A DNA stretch of 64,000 nt, taken from the NCBI GenBank assembly GCA_016708725.1, contig JADJFE010000004.1, positions 62,001 through 126,000 of the forward strand, in the 5' to 3' direction. Shown here in pieces: positions 19,301 through 27,023 of this stretch. The notes under the pieces were generated by a model that was not told where the DNA came from, ran no database searches, and saw only the letters and a list, made by a program, of their open reading frames with translations. Position numbers and translations under genes: made by a program. Position 1 is the first letter of the stretch; each line of letters opens with the position of its first letter. This DNA is from Candidatus Aalborgicola bjergmarkensis (GTDB taxonomy: Bacteria > Pseudomonadota > Gammaproteobacteria > Burkholderiales > Burkholderiaceae_C).

Positions 19301-19807
19301 GAGGCCCTGGCCAGAATGTCGGCCACGGTGGAGCGATTTTTGAAGGTGTTTGTCAGCGCACGCTTGCTCAAATGGTCCATCGAACAATACCGCGAGGCCC
19401 GGCAAGGCCCCATGCTGTCCCTGGCTGGCAGCATCTTCAGCCGCCTGACCCTGGGATCGTTCGAGCGCCTGAGCGTGGACTTCGACCATGAACCCCTGAA
19501 GCTGCAAGGGCGCCGCCCCAACGGAGTGCTGGTGGACATCGAAGGCATGAGCGAAGGCACCCGCGACCAGCTCTACCTGTCCCTGCGCCTGGCCGCGCTG
19601 GACATGCACCTGGGCCAGGCACACGCCATGCCGTTCATTGCCGATGACCTGTTCATCAACTACGACGACCAACGCGCCAAGGCTGGTTTGCACGCCCTGG
19701 GAGAGTTGTCACGTAAAACGCAGGTACTGTTTCTGACGCACCACACGCACATGCTGCCCATGGTTACGGAGGTGTTTGGCGCCGGGGTGAATATTGTGCG
19801 GTTGTGA
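16328..19807 (+). CDS. yhaN: YhaN-type SMC/Rad50-like ATPase, intact copy
   Basis: 1159 residues. Walker A GPNEAGKST (33-41), an AAA_27/YhaN N-terminal head, and two long Gln/Ala/Glu-rich coiled-coil arms (about 190-480 and 520-930). The C-terminal head has the signature-like MSEGTRDQLYLSLRLA, Walker B MPFIADDLFINYDD and an H-loop LTHHTHML. With YhaO it would form an ATP-gated nuclease for DNA repair or, in this neighbourhood, possibly for foreign DNA. It is the only complete yhaN among five traces in the window (10551, 16328, 23475, 37800, 44960). The order yhaO-yhaN with 3-nt spacing indicates an operon. Confidence 0.92.
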   Translation: MRIEQLDVIRFGLFTDRSLAFPTAERDFHVLVGPNEAGKSTIRSAIHDLLYGIPKNTVHGFLHPMPEMRLGARIAHATNTLANTLSFVRTKGNKQTLRTPEDGVLDEGALASFLGATDRAFFTQMFGLDHARLIEGGHSILSASDDLGQILFQSAAGIASLGGVRKALEEEAGKLWTPRKAAGRDYYVAADELEQATAALKKATVRTRDWSEAHARLAEIDAAHTQTKEQHKAIQSRRKLLERVRRIQPHLGVLGEVGVQLAELGTVTELAESAAKTLAESEKEMAAATIDLKYAQQQEREALTALAGIQVDHHIRELATEVTELNERRLQYRAYKNDIARRQSEVDAKWAIAHSLAQGLGWDASDEQHVQARMPQAATRERLERLIRAHAALLQEASAAQRALKNKALEIAQAQSSMQALAGAELPLGLQAALRQALKLGDFDAIRRERQELVAQKEAALDLAYQALVTWRCDEATLRAMQAPAAEVLTAFTQEHLADDTEARATAKRARTLQEKVKQLELEIVQFAQANQPVSREDVLQARTLRDACWQSFKQDPSLLPVRASAYEQHLSEADTLADRRLDKVQQASELQAKQQQLQRLELELQTERAQIERLEQAKTARTAQWRQLTQERGLPDVPYLDARAWLEARHLALQASDVLAQARRAQATHAQLCADQQGQLIQELRALGHTPADESLAVLVLQADAIVQAATDAGGQRRTLAAQIADAQAAHNLLAESAAHANTQVDAWQTNWSQALQHASLGGADDQPLSLTQVEEALAVIQKIDSALNDMHKIRRERIDTMQADLRAQASAARQLAQRCALELVEHPAEEIAVELALRLASAEAAHTEWTRQQQAQTQARNKLEQATLRLQKAQSRLAPLFALTGCQTNAELAECIRRSDERRRLRLMAASAEKSIREGGDGLPMDQLQAEARSMDMAALLTELEDLTAQDEQWVNQLSELAAKRQSATQTLAGIAGAADAAKAEGQRQEALARMSATVERFLKVFVSARLLKWSIEQYREARQGPMLSLAGSIFSRLTLGSFERLSVDFDHEPLKLQGRRPNGVLVDIEGMSEGTRDQLYLSLRLAALDMHLGQAHAMPFIADDLFINYDDQRAKAGLHALGELSRKTQVLFLTHHTHMLPMVTEVFGAGVNIVRL

Positions 19808-20052
19808 GGGGTGCAGGAATTTGAGAATTTGCTATAGTTAAAATAGCCGATTGCGCAGTATCTACGGTGGCTGCAGTCCGATTTGATAATAGTCTGCATA
19901 GGCACCCTTCAGCATCTGAGCTTGGGATCGTGCGGTTGGATTTCCTATCCGCGCAACGACATCCAAACGCCTGATTCCATGGGAGAGTGCAGCCATTGTG
20001 CTACTCAGCCTGGCAAATGGCGCATTAGCACTGAGCCTGAATTTATGGCGCT

Positions 20053-20150
20053 CTAGGTCGACTGCCGCGTCCGCTCAGCCAGCTTGCGCACTTCATCGGC
20101 GACGACCGCGAAACCGCGCCCCTGTTCGCCTGCCCTCGCCGCCTCAATCT
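20053..20150 (-). pseudogene. Methyl-accepting chemotaxis protein fragment (signalling tip)
   Basis: The minus strand reads [20 protein letters not shown] then [15 protein letters not shown], part of the most conserved hairpin tip of MCP chemoreceptors (CheA/CheW binding). Nothing else of the receptor is visible. It is joined out of frame to the 3' end of the solute-binding gene. Confidence 0.85.
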
Positions 20151-20959
20151 TGACTATCAAGAACCAGGATGCCGTCCTTGTTGAAATAGGTCTTCATCTC
20201 GTATTCAGCATCGATCTGCTTCTGCCACTTGGTAGCGATTGCCTTGTATGTTCCATTTTTCCTGAGTTCCTCGCCCGCTGCCTTCCACTTGGCGACAATG
20301 CCTGGGTCAGTGCCAGGAGAAAATGTGATCCACGAGTTCGATCCCGTCGGCTCGTACAGGTTCTTGAATGCCGAAATCTTGCAGGTACCCATAATCTTGC
20401 ACTCGCTCGCGACGATGAGTCCCGTTGCAAGAACCGCGTCCACTCTTCCAGCAAGCAGTTTCAGGATGTTGTTCGAGTGGGCGGTGGTTGGATCGACGAG
20501 CACGAATTTATTGTCAGTGAGGTAGTTCTCGAACACGCTCCCGCGCACCACACCAATCTTGAGTTTTTTCACATCATCAAGACTATTGGCCGTATTCGGA
20601 GAATCCTTCGGGACGTAGAACGTCCACGGCTTGTAAGATGTTTGCATGATCCATTGATACCCAAGATCCTCTCGCGCCTTATTGCGGGCCAGTGAAAATG
20701 CCAATATGTTTGGTTCTCTTTTTGAGACTTCAATCACTCTGGCCGTCGGGATAATCTCGATGGGCGTAACGTCCTTCAGAACTTTCTGCATCTCTCTGAC
20801 TACATCGACGGCCAGACCGGTCAAGCGTCCTTTTTCATCGTTGTAGTTGGTTGGCGGTTCCTCCACTGTCCATATTTTGATTGACGGCTCTGCTGCGTGC
20901 GCCAAGGCAAAGAGCATTGAAAATATCAAGCCAGAAAAAAACCGTTTGCAATGTCCCAT
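20144..20959 (-). CDS. Periplasmic solute-binding protein (SBP_bac_3 type)
   Basis: 271 residues. A signal peptide ([17 protein letters not shown]) is followed by a family-3 extracellular solute-binding fold: [42 protein letters not shown] and [11 protein letters not shown]. Such proteins bind amino acids or related small molecules for ABC uptake or for sensing. No transporter genes are adjacent. The stop falls within the MCP scrap, so the last few residues may be foreign. Orphan status suggests a remnant of a sensor or transport locus; it may be non-functional. Confidence 0.75.
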   Translation of the reverse strand: MGHCKRFFSGLIFSMLFALAHAAEPSIKIWTVEEPPTNYNDEKGRLTGLAVDVVREMQKVLKDVTPIEIIPTARVIEVSKREPNILAFSLARNKAREDLGYQWIMQTSYKPWTFYVPKDSPNTANSLDDVKKLKIGVVRGSVFENYLTDNKFVLVDPTTAHSNNILKLLAGRVDAVLATGLIVASECKIMGTCKISAFKNLYEPTGSNSWITFSPGTDPGIVAKWKAAGEELRKNGTYKAIATKWQKQIDAEYEMKTYFNKDGILVLDSQD

Positions 20960-20984
20960 TTTTGTCTCATTGTTTGGTGTGGAA

Positions 20985-21144
20985 GGAATTTAACGATAAC
21001 AGAAAATTCGACCTGTACGATTCGGCATTGGTTCTGACCTACACCGTCACCCCGCAATTGCCCGCAAACTTTCAAGGCGAGTTGCCTAGCCCTGAACAAA
21101 TTCAATCGCTCCTGATACAAGAGCTGCTCCCGCACATCCCATAA
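20985..21144 (+). pseudogene. Unidentified coding scrap interrupted by MITE A
   Basis: The plus strand reads EFNDNRKFDLYDSALVLTYT and onward to a stop inside the repeat. It looks like the tail of a real protein but has no credible start or recognised family. The repeat at 21122 supplies its last residues. Confidence 0.35.
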
Positions 21145-21293
21145 GGCTTACAGCCCGATTTGCCATGTAAAAACACCCGATAACGGCCCGTTTTGATGCC
21201 TCATGGCGGTTTTGGCATCGCCTTGATCCGTTTTGAAGGGCAATATTCAAGGCTAATCGGGCTGTATGCCTTATGGAACAAGCGGGAACAGCT
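21122..21293. repeat. 172-bp terminal-inverted-repeat element (MITE-like), copy A
   Basis: Begins AGCTGCTCCCGC and ends GCGGGAACAGCT, with outer arms of about 43 bp forming an imperfect inverted repeat (AGCTnCTCCCGCnnATCCCA, then TAAGGCnTACAGCCCGATT). No coding capacity. The flanks are also partly conserved between copies (left CGCTCCTGATACAAG; right TTTTTGCAGAGACAGCGCCG in A-D). Confidence 0.8.
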
Positions 21294-21450
21294 ACTATTT
21301 TTGCAAGGACAGAGACAGCGCCGCAGACGAATGCGCTCATTCAAACGCACCTAATGGGGTGCTGGAAGCGCTGCCGGATTGGGATCAAACAGCACAGCCA
21401 GCACCTGACGATTGTGCCGATCAGCGCATCCCTTGGTGAGAGGCTTGTGG

Positions 21451-21726
21451 TCAAGTCCCTAGTTTCCTTGCACAATGCGTCCAGACACCAGGGAATTTTT
21501 GGCACAACTCTTTGAATGGCGAGACGGTGCCTGCACGATCACTGAAACACCAGCCCAACAAACCATGGTCATCTTCAGACAACAGTCGCTCAGTCAAGCT
21601 GGCGGCATCAATGGCTTCAATGGCATTTGCGTCTATCGCAGTTTTGACTATTTTTGACAATCGACGCAGGGTTTGCCCAAATACCGTTCGGCATCTTTGG
21701 GCAGATCCGTTCGTTTGATACGCTTC
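21451..21726 (-). pseudogene. Broken second gene of the ATPase module
   Basis: Six nt after the ATPase stop an ATG (21726) opens MKRIKRTDLPKDAERYLGKP ending CVDCQK-stop after 26 codons. In another frame the stretch continues as plausible protein (IDAASLTERLLSEDDHGLLG and onward to a stop near 21451). The tight spacing suggests an operon partner, with CVDC perhaps the first knuckle of a zinc or HNH domain, now frameshifted. Identity not known. Confidence 0.45.
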
Positions 21727-21731
21727 ATGTA

Positions 21732-23009
21732 TCAAAGCACCTCATCGGTATCTGCAAAAAGCTTCAGTTGCCTCGCTTTGTCCTGCTCCTCGTTAGTGAG
21801 TTTGCCACCAGCGCGCTTCTTGGCCATCAATCTGGAATACGCCGCACGCCCTTCTACTGCGCGAGGCGAACGGGTGTTTTGCAGCCCAAAGGCGGGGGTC
21901 ATAAGAATCGTATCGGGGCGAGAGGAGATCACTTTCTCATATTCTTCTTTGGTCAGCGCACGCGCTTTGTCTTGGCCTCCAGGCTCTGGCAAGACAAAAA
22001 GTCCATTTTCATCTGCCGCCTGGCAAATAATGGGGCTGTGGGTGGTGACCAGAAACTGAATCTTCGGGAAATGCTGCTTCAGCCAGAAGCCTATTTCACG
22101 TTGCCACTCGGGATGTAAATGTGCGTCGATCTCGTCGATCATGACCACACCGCCTTTGACAATGCGCAACTTGCCATCCGACTCACGCTGCGTGAGTCCT
22201 TCGATGCCGTAGGCATTGATAAGGTGGCGAAGAATGTCTGCCAACAGCGCCAGCGCTGATCGGTAGCCATCACTCATGTCATTCCAGGCCAGTTGCAGGC
22301 CATTGCGATCCCTCAGCCAGAGACCGTCGGAATCCACGCGATCCACAGTGATTCCGTTGGGCATCAATTCGTCACGAAGAATCTCAATGAGCAGTTCCAG
22401 GTGAGCCGTCTCGGTCGGTTTGTTTTCCAGTTTCTTATGACTCAGGCTACGCAACCATTGATCAACTTCAGCAAGCGATGCTGCTTCTTGAAACATGGTG
22501 ACAAATCGCTCGGTGGTGACACCAACCATCAAACGCATGGCATCGGATGAAGCGCCAAACACCCGGCGAAATGGCCCATACCCACAAGAAAACCAGCCCT
22601 GCGATCCAGATGCCCAAAGGCCACGGCGTGCCGTTTTTTGCGCTTCAGCAATATCCACACTGGTATCTTTGCCGTTGGCGTGCAAAACAACGGTTGCGGG
22701 AAACGGCTTGTAGGCAGTTTTTCCACCTCCCGAGAATTCATCCACGCCCTTTTCGGGAACGATGGTCAGCGCGATATGTCCCTCCGATGCGCCTTCCCGA
22801 ACCCAGCGCTGAAAGTTGGGCTGCAAAGCTCTTGCCGTTTCCTTACCCGTAAGGCCAACCGCTATGGCTTTGAGCAGGCTGCTCTTTCCTGAGCCGTTGT
22901 CTCCAGTGAACACGGTCCAACCCGCAAATTCTCCATTGGGCCGGGTGAGATCGAAACCCAGGCTCTCAAAGCCCCGAATATTTCGAAGTTCAATTATTTT
23001 GAGGTACAT
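21732..23009 (-). CDS. AAA/ABC-type ATPase (AAA_15/AAA_21, defence-like)
   Basis: 425 residues from the ATG at 23009, which has AAAGG 7 nt upstream. An N-terminal RecF-like fold with IIELRNIRGFESLGFDL, Walker A GDNGSGKS (36-43), a signature-like NDMSDGYRSALALLADI, Walker B VVMIDEIDAHLHPEW and the H-loop LVTTHSPIICQA. The C-terminal tail is Lys/Arg-rich (LMAKKRAGGKLTNEEQDKAR). Similar ATPases pair with a small nuclease gene in Septu-like and other anti-phage modules. Here the downstream partner starts 6 nt away but is broken, so the module is probably dead or orphaned. Confidence 0.82.
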   Translation of the reverse strand: MYLKIIELRNIRGFESLGFDLTRPNGEFAGWTVFTGDNGSGKSSLLKAIAVGLTGKETARALQPNFQRWVREGASEGHIALTIVPEKGVDEFSGGGKTAYKPFPATVVLHANGKDTSVDIAEAQKTARRGLWASGSQGWFSCGYGPFRRVFGASSDAMRLMVGVTTERFVTMFQEAASLAEVDQWLRSLSHKKLENKPTETAHLELLIEILRDELMPNGITVDRVDSDGLWLRDRNGLQLAWNDMSDGYRSALALLADILRHLINAYGIEGLTQRESDGKLRIVKGGVVMIDEIDAHLHPEWQREIGFWLKQHFPKIQFLVTTHSPIICQAADENGLFVLPEPGGQDKARALTKEEYEKVISSRPDTILMTPAFGLQNTRSPRAVEGRAAYSRLMAKKRAGGKLTNEEQDKARQLKLFADTDEVL

Positions 23010-23474
23010 GCCATGACCTTTGTCCAAGAATTAGTTCAATTTCCATTGCATCTCAAATACTGGGGTTCTTTGAGAATACAAACCTAACCGCCTCTCCAGT
23101 GCATCAATGATGCGCACTACGCTGCCCATCAATCTCATCCTGCCGATCAAGAATTCTGCGCCGCAACTGGCTGCGCTTGTCTTCCAGCTCACGCTGGCGT
23201 TTTTGCCAGTGCAGCTTTTCCTCCAGCGTGGCGGCCACGGTAGCCAAAGCATCTTTGAGCGCTTTGCCAGTGACGTTGCTGGGTTAGCGGTATTCAACAC
23301 GGAGTATTCTTTCCGCTGGGATTATGGTCTTAATTGCTAACTGAATTGACCCGTTTGAAGTTGAAGTTCCATGCGATGAAGAGGGGAAATACGCGGCCAG
23401 CAGGGCAGGACGTGTGGACGGAATGAGAGGCTTATTTTATGGCGCTGAACCCGCAGGTGATGGCCTTGCTGGGA
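23010..23474. other. Recombined spacer with helicase-tail scrap
   Basis: On the minus strand 23282-23106 reads SNVTGKALKDALATVAATLE then EKLHWQKRQRELEDKRSQLR, a coiled-coil tail of the type found at the C-terminus of SNF2/DEAD helicases (low confidence). On the plus strand FRWDYGLNC-stop (23311-23340) recurs as FRWDYGLDC-stop near 35437. The remainder to 23474 shows no gene. Confidence 0.4.
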
Positions 23475-23872
23475 CTGTGCTGTCCCTGGCCGGCAGCATC
23501 TTCAACCGCCTGACCCTGGGATCGTTCGAGCGCTTGAGCGTGGACTTCGAGCATGAACCCCTGAAGCTGCAAGGGCGCCGCCCCAACGGCACGCTGGTGG
23601 ACATCGAAGGCATGAGCGAAGGCACCCGCGACCAGCTCTACCTGTCCTTGCGTCTGGCCGCGCTGGACATGCACCTGGGGCAAGCGCACGCCATGCCGTT
23701 CATTGCCGATGACCTGTTCATCAACTACGACGACCAACGCGCCAAGGCCGGCTTGCACGCCCTGGGAGAACTGTCGCGCAAAACGCAGGTGCTATTCCTG
23801 ACGCACCACACGCACATGCTGCCCATGGTTACCGAAGTGTTTGGCGCCGGGGTGAATATCGTGCGGCTGTGA
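23475..23872 (+). pseudogene. yhaN: yhaN 3' fragment (copy 3)
   Basis: Matches the last about 130 residues of the intact YhaN: LSLAGSIFNRLTLGSFERLS, MSEGTRDQLYLSLRLA, MPFIADDLFINYDD and LTHHTHML, to the same stop. The ATPase N-half and coiled coils are absent. An accidental upstream ATG (23414) could express a C-terminal head fragment. It faces a truncated mqsA, as in the scrap at 37.8-38.4 kb. Confidence 0.9.
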
Positions 23873-23914
23873 GGGGTGGCCGATTCGGCGCGCGATTGAG
23901 CGCGATACTGGCGC

Positions 23915-24199
23915 TCAGGTGCCAAGTTGTGCTGACTGGCGTACCTCGCTTAACAGCTCAGGGTGACGGTCAAGCAGTTGCAGTAGCAACAGCATGGATT
24001 TAGACGGCTGGCGGATGCCGCGTTCGTACTCGGAAAACGCATTGGCCCCACCGCCAAAGATGGCAGCAGCCTCGGCCTGTTTGAGGCCCAGGCGCTTGCG
24101 TGTGGCCCTCAGTTCGGCGGCTTGCCTTGCATCCATGTCACGCATGAATGCTTGCAGGGTGTCTGCCATGCGCTGCATATCGGCGTTACCCGCATCAAA
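23915..24199 (-). pseudogene. mqsA: mqsA 3' part truncated by IS607 copy 2
   Basis: Carries the XRE domain of MqsA (RLGLKQAEAAAIFGGGANAF, SEYERGIRQPSKS). Upstream of it the frame is open back to the IS607 end through FDAGNADMQRMADTLQAFMR, a linker unlike copies 1 and 3. The zinc-finger half is missing. It comes from a more distant mqsA lineage or an older copy. It could still be translated from an inner ATG (24178) as a DNA-binding fragment. Confidence 0.82.
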
Positions 24200-24387
24200 C
24201 CGTTCCTAAAACCATAGACAAATGTCCCATCGCTAAAACGGGACATCCGGCCAGACGTTCCCCGAACAGTTTTGGGAACGATTCGCGCCACGGGATCGCG
24301 CCGTGGAATTCCAGATAGGACACACTCCCGGACTTGCGAGCGGGAGAGGTGGTGGGGCGGTTTTATGCGCTCCACACCGGAAGTGCG

Positions 24388-25878
24388 CTACATGCGCCGC
24401 TTTGAGACTTGTCCTGACCTTCGACCAGAACGACCACACATGCTTCGCCCGATTCCTTGCAGGTAGGGCGAAGGTGACATGGCCGCCGTTGCGGGTTGGA
24501 ACAAGGCCCACCCGCACGGTCGAACGTTCGGACAATCCCAATCCTCGACGGGCGATGGCGTAAGCCGCGCCCTGATGTACGGAAATGCCTTTGCCTGGGC
24601 GTAATTGACCGCCCCGATGACCGACGTATACGCCGGATTGACTTCGATGACTTCAATGCCTGCACGAAATGCCGCCGCCTTGATGCTTGAAGCCACCCTG
24701 TTGCAGGCAAACGAAGATAGGAGTCGCGCCTGCTTGGGATCGGTGGTTTCCAGTTCGGCCTTTTTCTTCTGGAAGTTCAGCGTCTCCAGAACAATTGGCT
24801 TGCCCGCAGCCTGTGCCTGGGCTGCAAGGGCTACCGCAGCATCCCCAATGAGCGCTTTGGCCTGGTCTTTTGTCTTTCCGTAGGTGATGAGATCAATACG
24901 CCGCGTGCCAATCAGGTTGCCAAACCGATCCGTTTCCGCCACAGCCAGATGGTCGGCATTGAGATCGACACCGATGGCTCCAAGCTCTTTCCTGGACACC
25001 TGCTCGACTGGACGGGCCAGGGCACTGGCAAATATTCTCCAGCCTTTGTCGTCGCGCACGAAGCGGTAACTCAGCGCCGTCCCGATCCGTTTGACGGTTG
25101 GCTTGCTGTCCTTGGTTTGCGTGTGGATACGCTGACTGGTGCCCAGCGCTGCGATGATTTGCTCATGTCCATATGCGAAGCGAACGCCAGGAATGCTCAG
25201 ATACTTGCCAATGGTCGCCTCGCGCAAGGGCAAGCGCAGTTGCAAGTTCAGCGTCCCATCTGACGCTAGCGTTGCCTGACAGCTTTGGCATCCTGCCGTT
25301 TCATCCTGACTGCCCAGGACAAAGAACTGACTTGACCGCTCCCGCTGCCAGTCGGCCTTCCATTCTTCGTGGTCAGCGTAACCATTGGCTTCAAGGTCGA
25401 ACTGCGCATGAAACAGTTTTTTACTGCCAAAACAAAGGCGCACGACTCCCGTTTCCTGATCGGCTTTTAGTGCCACAAGCCGGTCTTGCAACGCAACCAA
25501 CCGCCGTTTTTTCTGGTGCAACTTGTTCGAGCCAGGTACTTTCGTTTCCAGTTTGGCAACGACCTTAGCCGCTTTGCGTATGCGCTTTTCGGCCTCGATA
25601 ATCAGTTCGGGGCGGCGTTCCTTGATCGAGTCGATCTTGCCTTCAAGTCCTATGCGTATCGCATTGAACTGGCGTGCAGTTATATCGAACTTTGGCAAAA
25701 ACTCCCGTTTGAGGTCGTTGAGCGAGTCGCCAGCCTGGATCGCCGCAAACAGACTGCGCTCGGCCTGTCCATACAAATCGGCATAAGCGTCCAGGATCGC
25801 AGTCTGTTCCGGCGTCAGGTCAGGGCGCGTCTGGTAGGTGCGGACTTGGGGTTTTGCCAATATGGGGCGCTCACTCAT
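24388..25878 (-). pseudogene. tnpB: tnpB of IS607 copy 2, frameshifted near RuvC-III
   Basis: Runs in frame from MSERPILAKPQVRTYQTRPD through RuvC-I and RuvC-II and then loses one T in a T4 run (GCCTTT at about 24590), so NYAQAK is followed by wrong-frame residues instead of GISVHQGAAYAIARRG. The RuvC-III region and the rest of the C-terminus are lost; the correct frame continues from about 24590 to the element end. About 490 residues would be made before the stop at 24388. Likely inactive. Confidence 0.85.
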
Positions 25879-26047
25879 GCGTCGCCTCTTGAAGTGCAAC
25901 ACCTTGCGGCTTGGCCTCAGCTGGATGAACAATGATCGTTCCAGTGGGAAGTTGTTCAGCACGCAGCGGCAACTGACCAGCATGAAACATCTTCCATGCA
26001 CCTTTGTAGGTGAGACCCTGCTGCTTTGCCCATTCGCTTAACTTCAT
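25871..26047 (-). CDS. HTH-only remnant of IS607 TnpA (recombinase domain deleted in frame)
   Basis: 58 codons. The start MKLSEWAKQQGLTYKGAWKM and the motif LPTGTIIV are the MerR-like DNA-binding head of IS607 TnpA. The frame then jumps directly to the last residues of TnpA (LQEATHE; in copy 1 MQEAVHE), removing about 130 residues including the catalytic Ser. The deletion keeps frame and the overlap with tnpB. A DNA-binding-only product could bind IS607 ends and act as a transposition or promoter repressor (inference). It is too short to stand out in a routine ORF scan. Confidence 0.75.
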   Translation of the reverse strand: MKLSEWAKQQGLTYKGAWKMFHAGQLPLRAEQLPTGTIIVHPAEAKPQGVALQEATHE

Positions 26048-26142
26048 CTGGATACTATGCCATTTAAGGGCATTAAATGCAATGTATTATTCAGCTGCTG
26101 GGAACCCTTCCGGGTGGATTTGTGATGCGCTCCTGATATAAG

Positions 26143-26314
26143 AGCTGCTCCCGCACATCCCATAAGGCTTACAGCCCGATTTGCCACGTAAAAACACCCG
26201 ATAACGGCCAGTTTTGATGCCTCAGGGCGGTTTTGGCGTCACCTTGACCCGTTTTGAAGGGCAAAATTCAAGGCGAATCGGGCTGTACGCCTTATGGGAT
26301 AAGCGGGAGTAGCT
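26143..26314. repeat. 172-bp terminal-inverted-repeat element (MITE-like), copy B
   Basis: The left 43 bp pair with the right 43 bp with 5 mismatches by eye: AGCTGCTCCCGC ... against GCGGGAGTAGCT at the other end. It lies between IS607 copy 2 and the DUF4276 gene. No ORF. Confidence 0.82.
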
Positions 26315-26369
26315 ATGTTTTTTGCAGAGACAGCGCCGCAGACGAATGCGCTCATTCAAACGCACCTAT

Positions 26370-27023
26370 TCAGGGAAGGGCTTCGATGGCCAGCAGCCAT
26401 GCGTGGAAATGCGGGCAGGCTTGCCGCATGGCATCCAGCCCGATGTCGCAGGCAATCAGCGGGCCGTGAAAGGTTTTTTGGTAGCCGGGCATGGCCGTCA
26501 GAATGCGTCTGGATGGTGCGGTCTGGGGGCTGTCGTTGATGTTTTCCGGTGCACCGGCGTTCGCTACGTCGGCACGCAATGCGGTGACCACACTGGCATC
26601 GTCGGTCCATTGCGCAAACATGCCGGGTTGGGTGAACAGCAGGGCTTCGTATTCGTACACCATCAAGTTGGCCAGGAAATTGGATTGGCCGATGTCTTGT
26701 GTCAACTGGGTTTCCAGAAATGCGGCCTTTTGATGACCCGTTGCGTTAGTTGGGTAGGCTGGCGCTGCCTTGCCGGGAAAGTCGGCAGGCAAGGCGTACA
26801 GGTCGAACATGGTGGAGACATAGGCATCAGGGTCTTGCCTACAAAGTCGGACGATTTGGGGCTTGACTTTGGCATAACTCACCACGCCCCCTTTGTAGCC
26901 TGGACTGGTGCTGACGATGATGGCGGTCAAAAATCGCCCTACGCGCGCATAGTGCGGCACCAGTAACTCACGTACAAAGGCTTCCTCCGTCTGGCCTTCC
27001 ACCAGAACATACAGGCGGCTCAT
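26370..27023 (-). CDS. DUF4276 protein (TOPRIM-like effector), partner of the ATPase
   Basis: 217 residues from the ATG at 27023. It begins SRLYVLVEGQTEEAFVRELL, the N-terminal signature of DUF4276, where the Glu in VEGQTE resembles the TOPRIM catalytic glutamate. LMVYEYEALLF is a second family block. It starts within the ATPase stop (ATGA), so translation is coupled. OLD- and PARIS-type systems pair an ABC-type ATPase with a TOPRIM nuclease, and this pair has that plan with the two activities on separate chains. Intact. The anti-phage role is inferred. Confidence 0.82.
   Translation of the reverse strand: MSRLYVLVEGQTEEAFVRELLVPHYARVGRFLTAIIVSTSPGYKGGVVSYAKVKPQIVRLCRQDPDAYVSTMFDLYALPADFPGKAAPAYPTNATGHQKAAFLETQLTQDIGQSNFLANLMVYEYEALLFTQPGMFAQWTDDASVVTALRADVANAGAPENINDSPQTAPSRRILTAMPGYQKTFHGPLIACDIGLDAMRQACPHFHAWLLAIEALP

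Larger units (their letters stand above)
24200..26106 (-). mobile_element. IS607-family element, copy 2 (transposase domain deleted)
   Basis: Same right end (GGAACGG) and left end (AAGGGTTCCCAGCAGC) as the other copies. The tnpA gene has lost its recombinase domain in frame, and tnpB has a 1-bp deletion near its end. It cannot move on its own but may be mobilised by copy 1. The right side lies inside an mqsA gene; the left flank is the MITE-associated sequence. Confidence 0.85.

Noticed and set aside
18413..19693. 426-codon open frame antisense to yhaN
   Set aside because: Same explanation: high third-position GC of yhaN leaves the opposite frame open. No family features.
20881..21144. 87-codon open frame ending in MITE A as a small gene
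   Set aside because: Its first part overlaps the solute-binding gene in antisense and its end is supplied by the repeat; only the middle looks protein-like.
26107..26142. Treating the left flank of IS607 copy 2 as the true other half of the mqsA target
   Set aside because: The bases next to the IS read in frame (PEG-FDAGN), but the sequence beyond is the MITE-associated flank seen elsewhere, so the original target half is probably lost.
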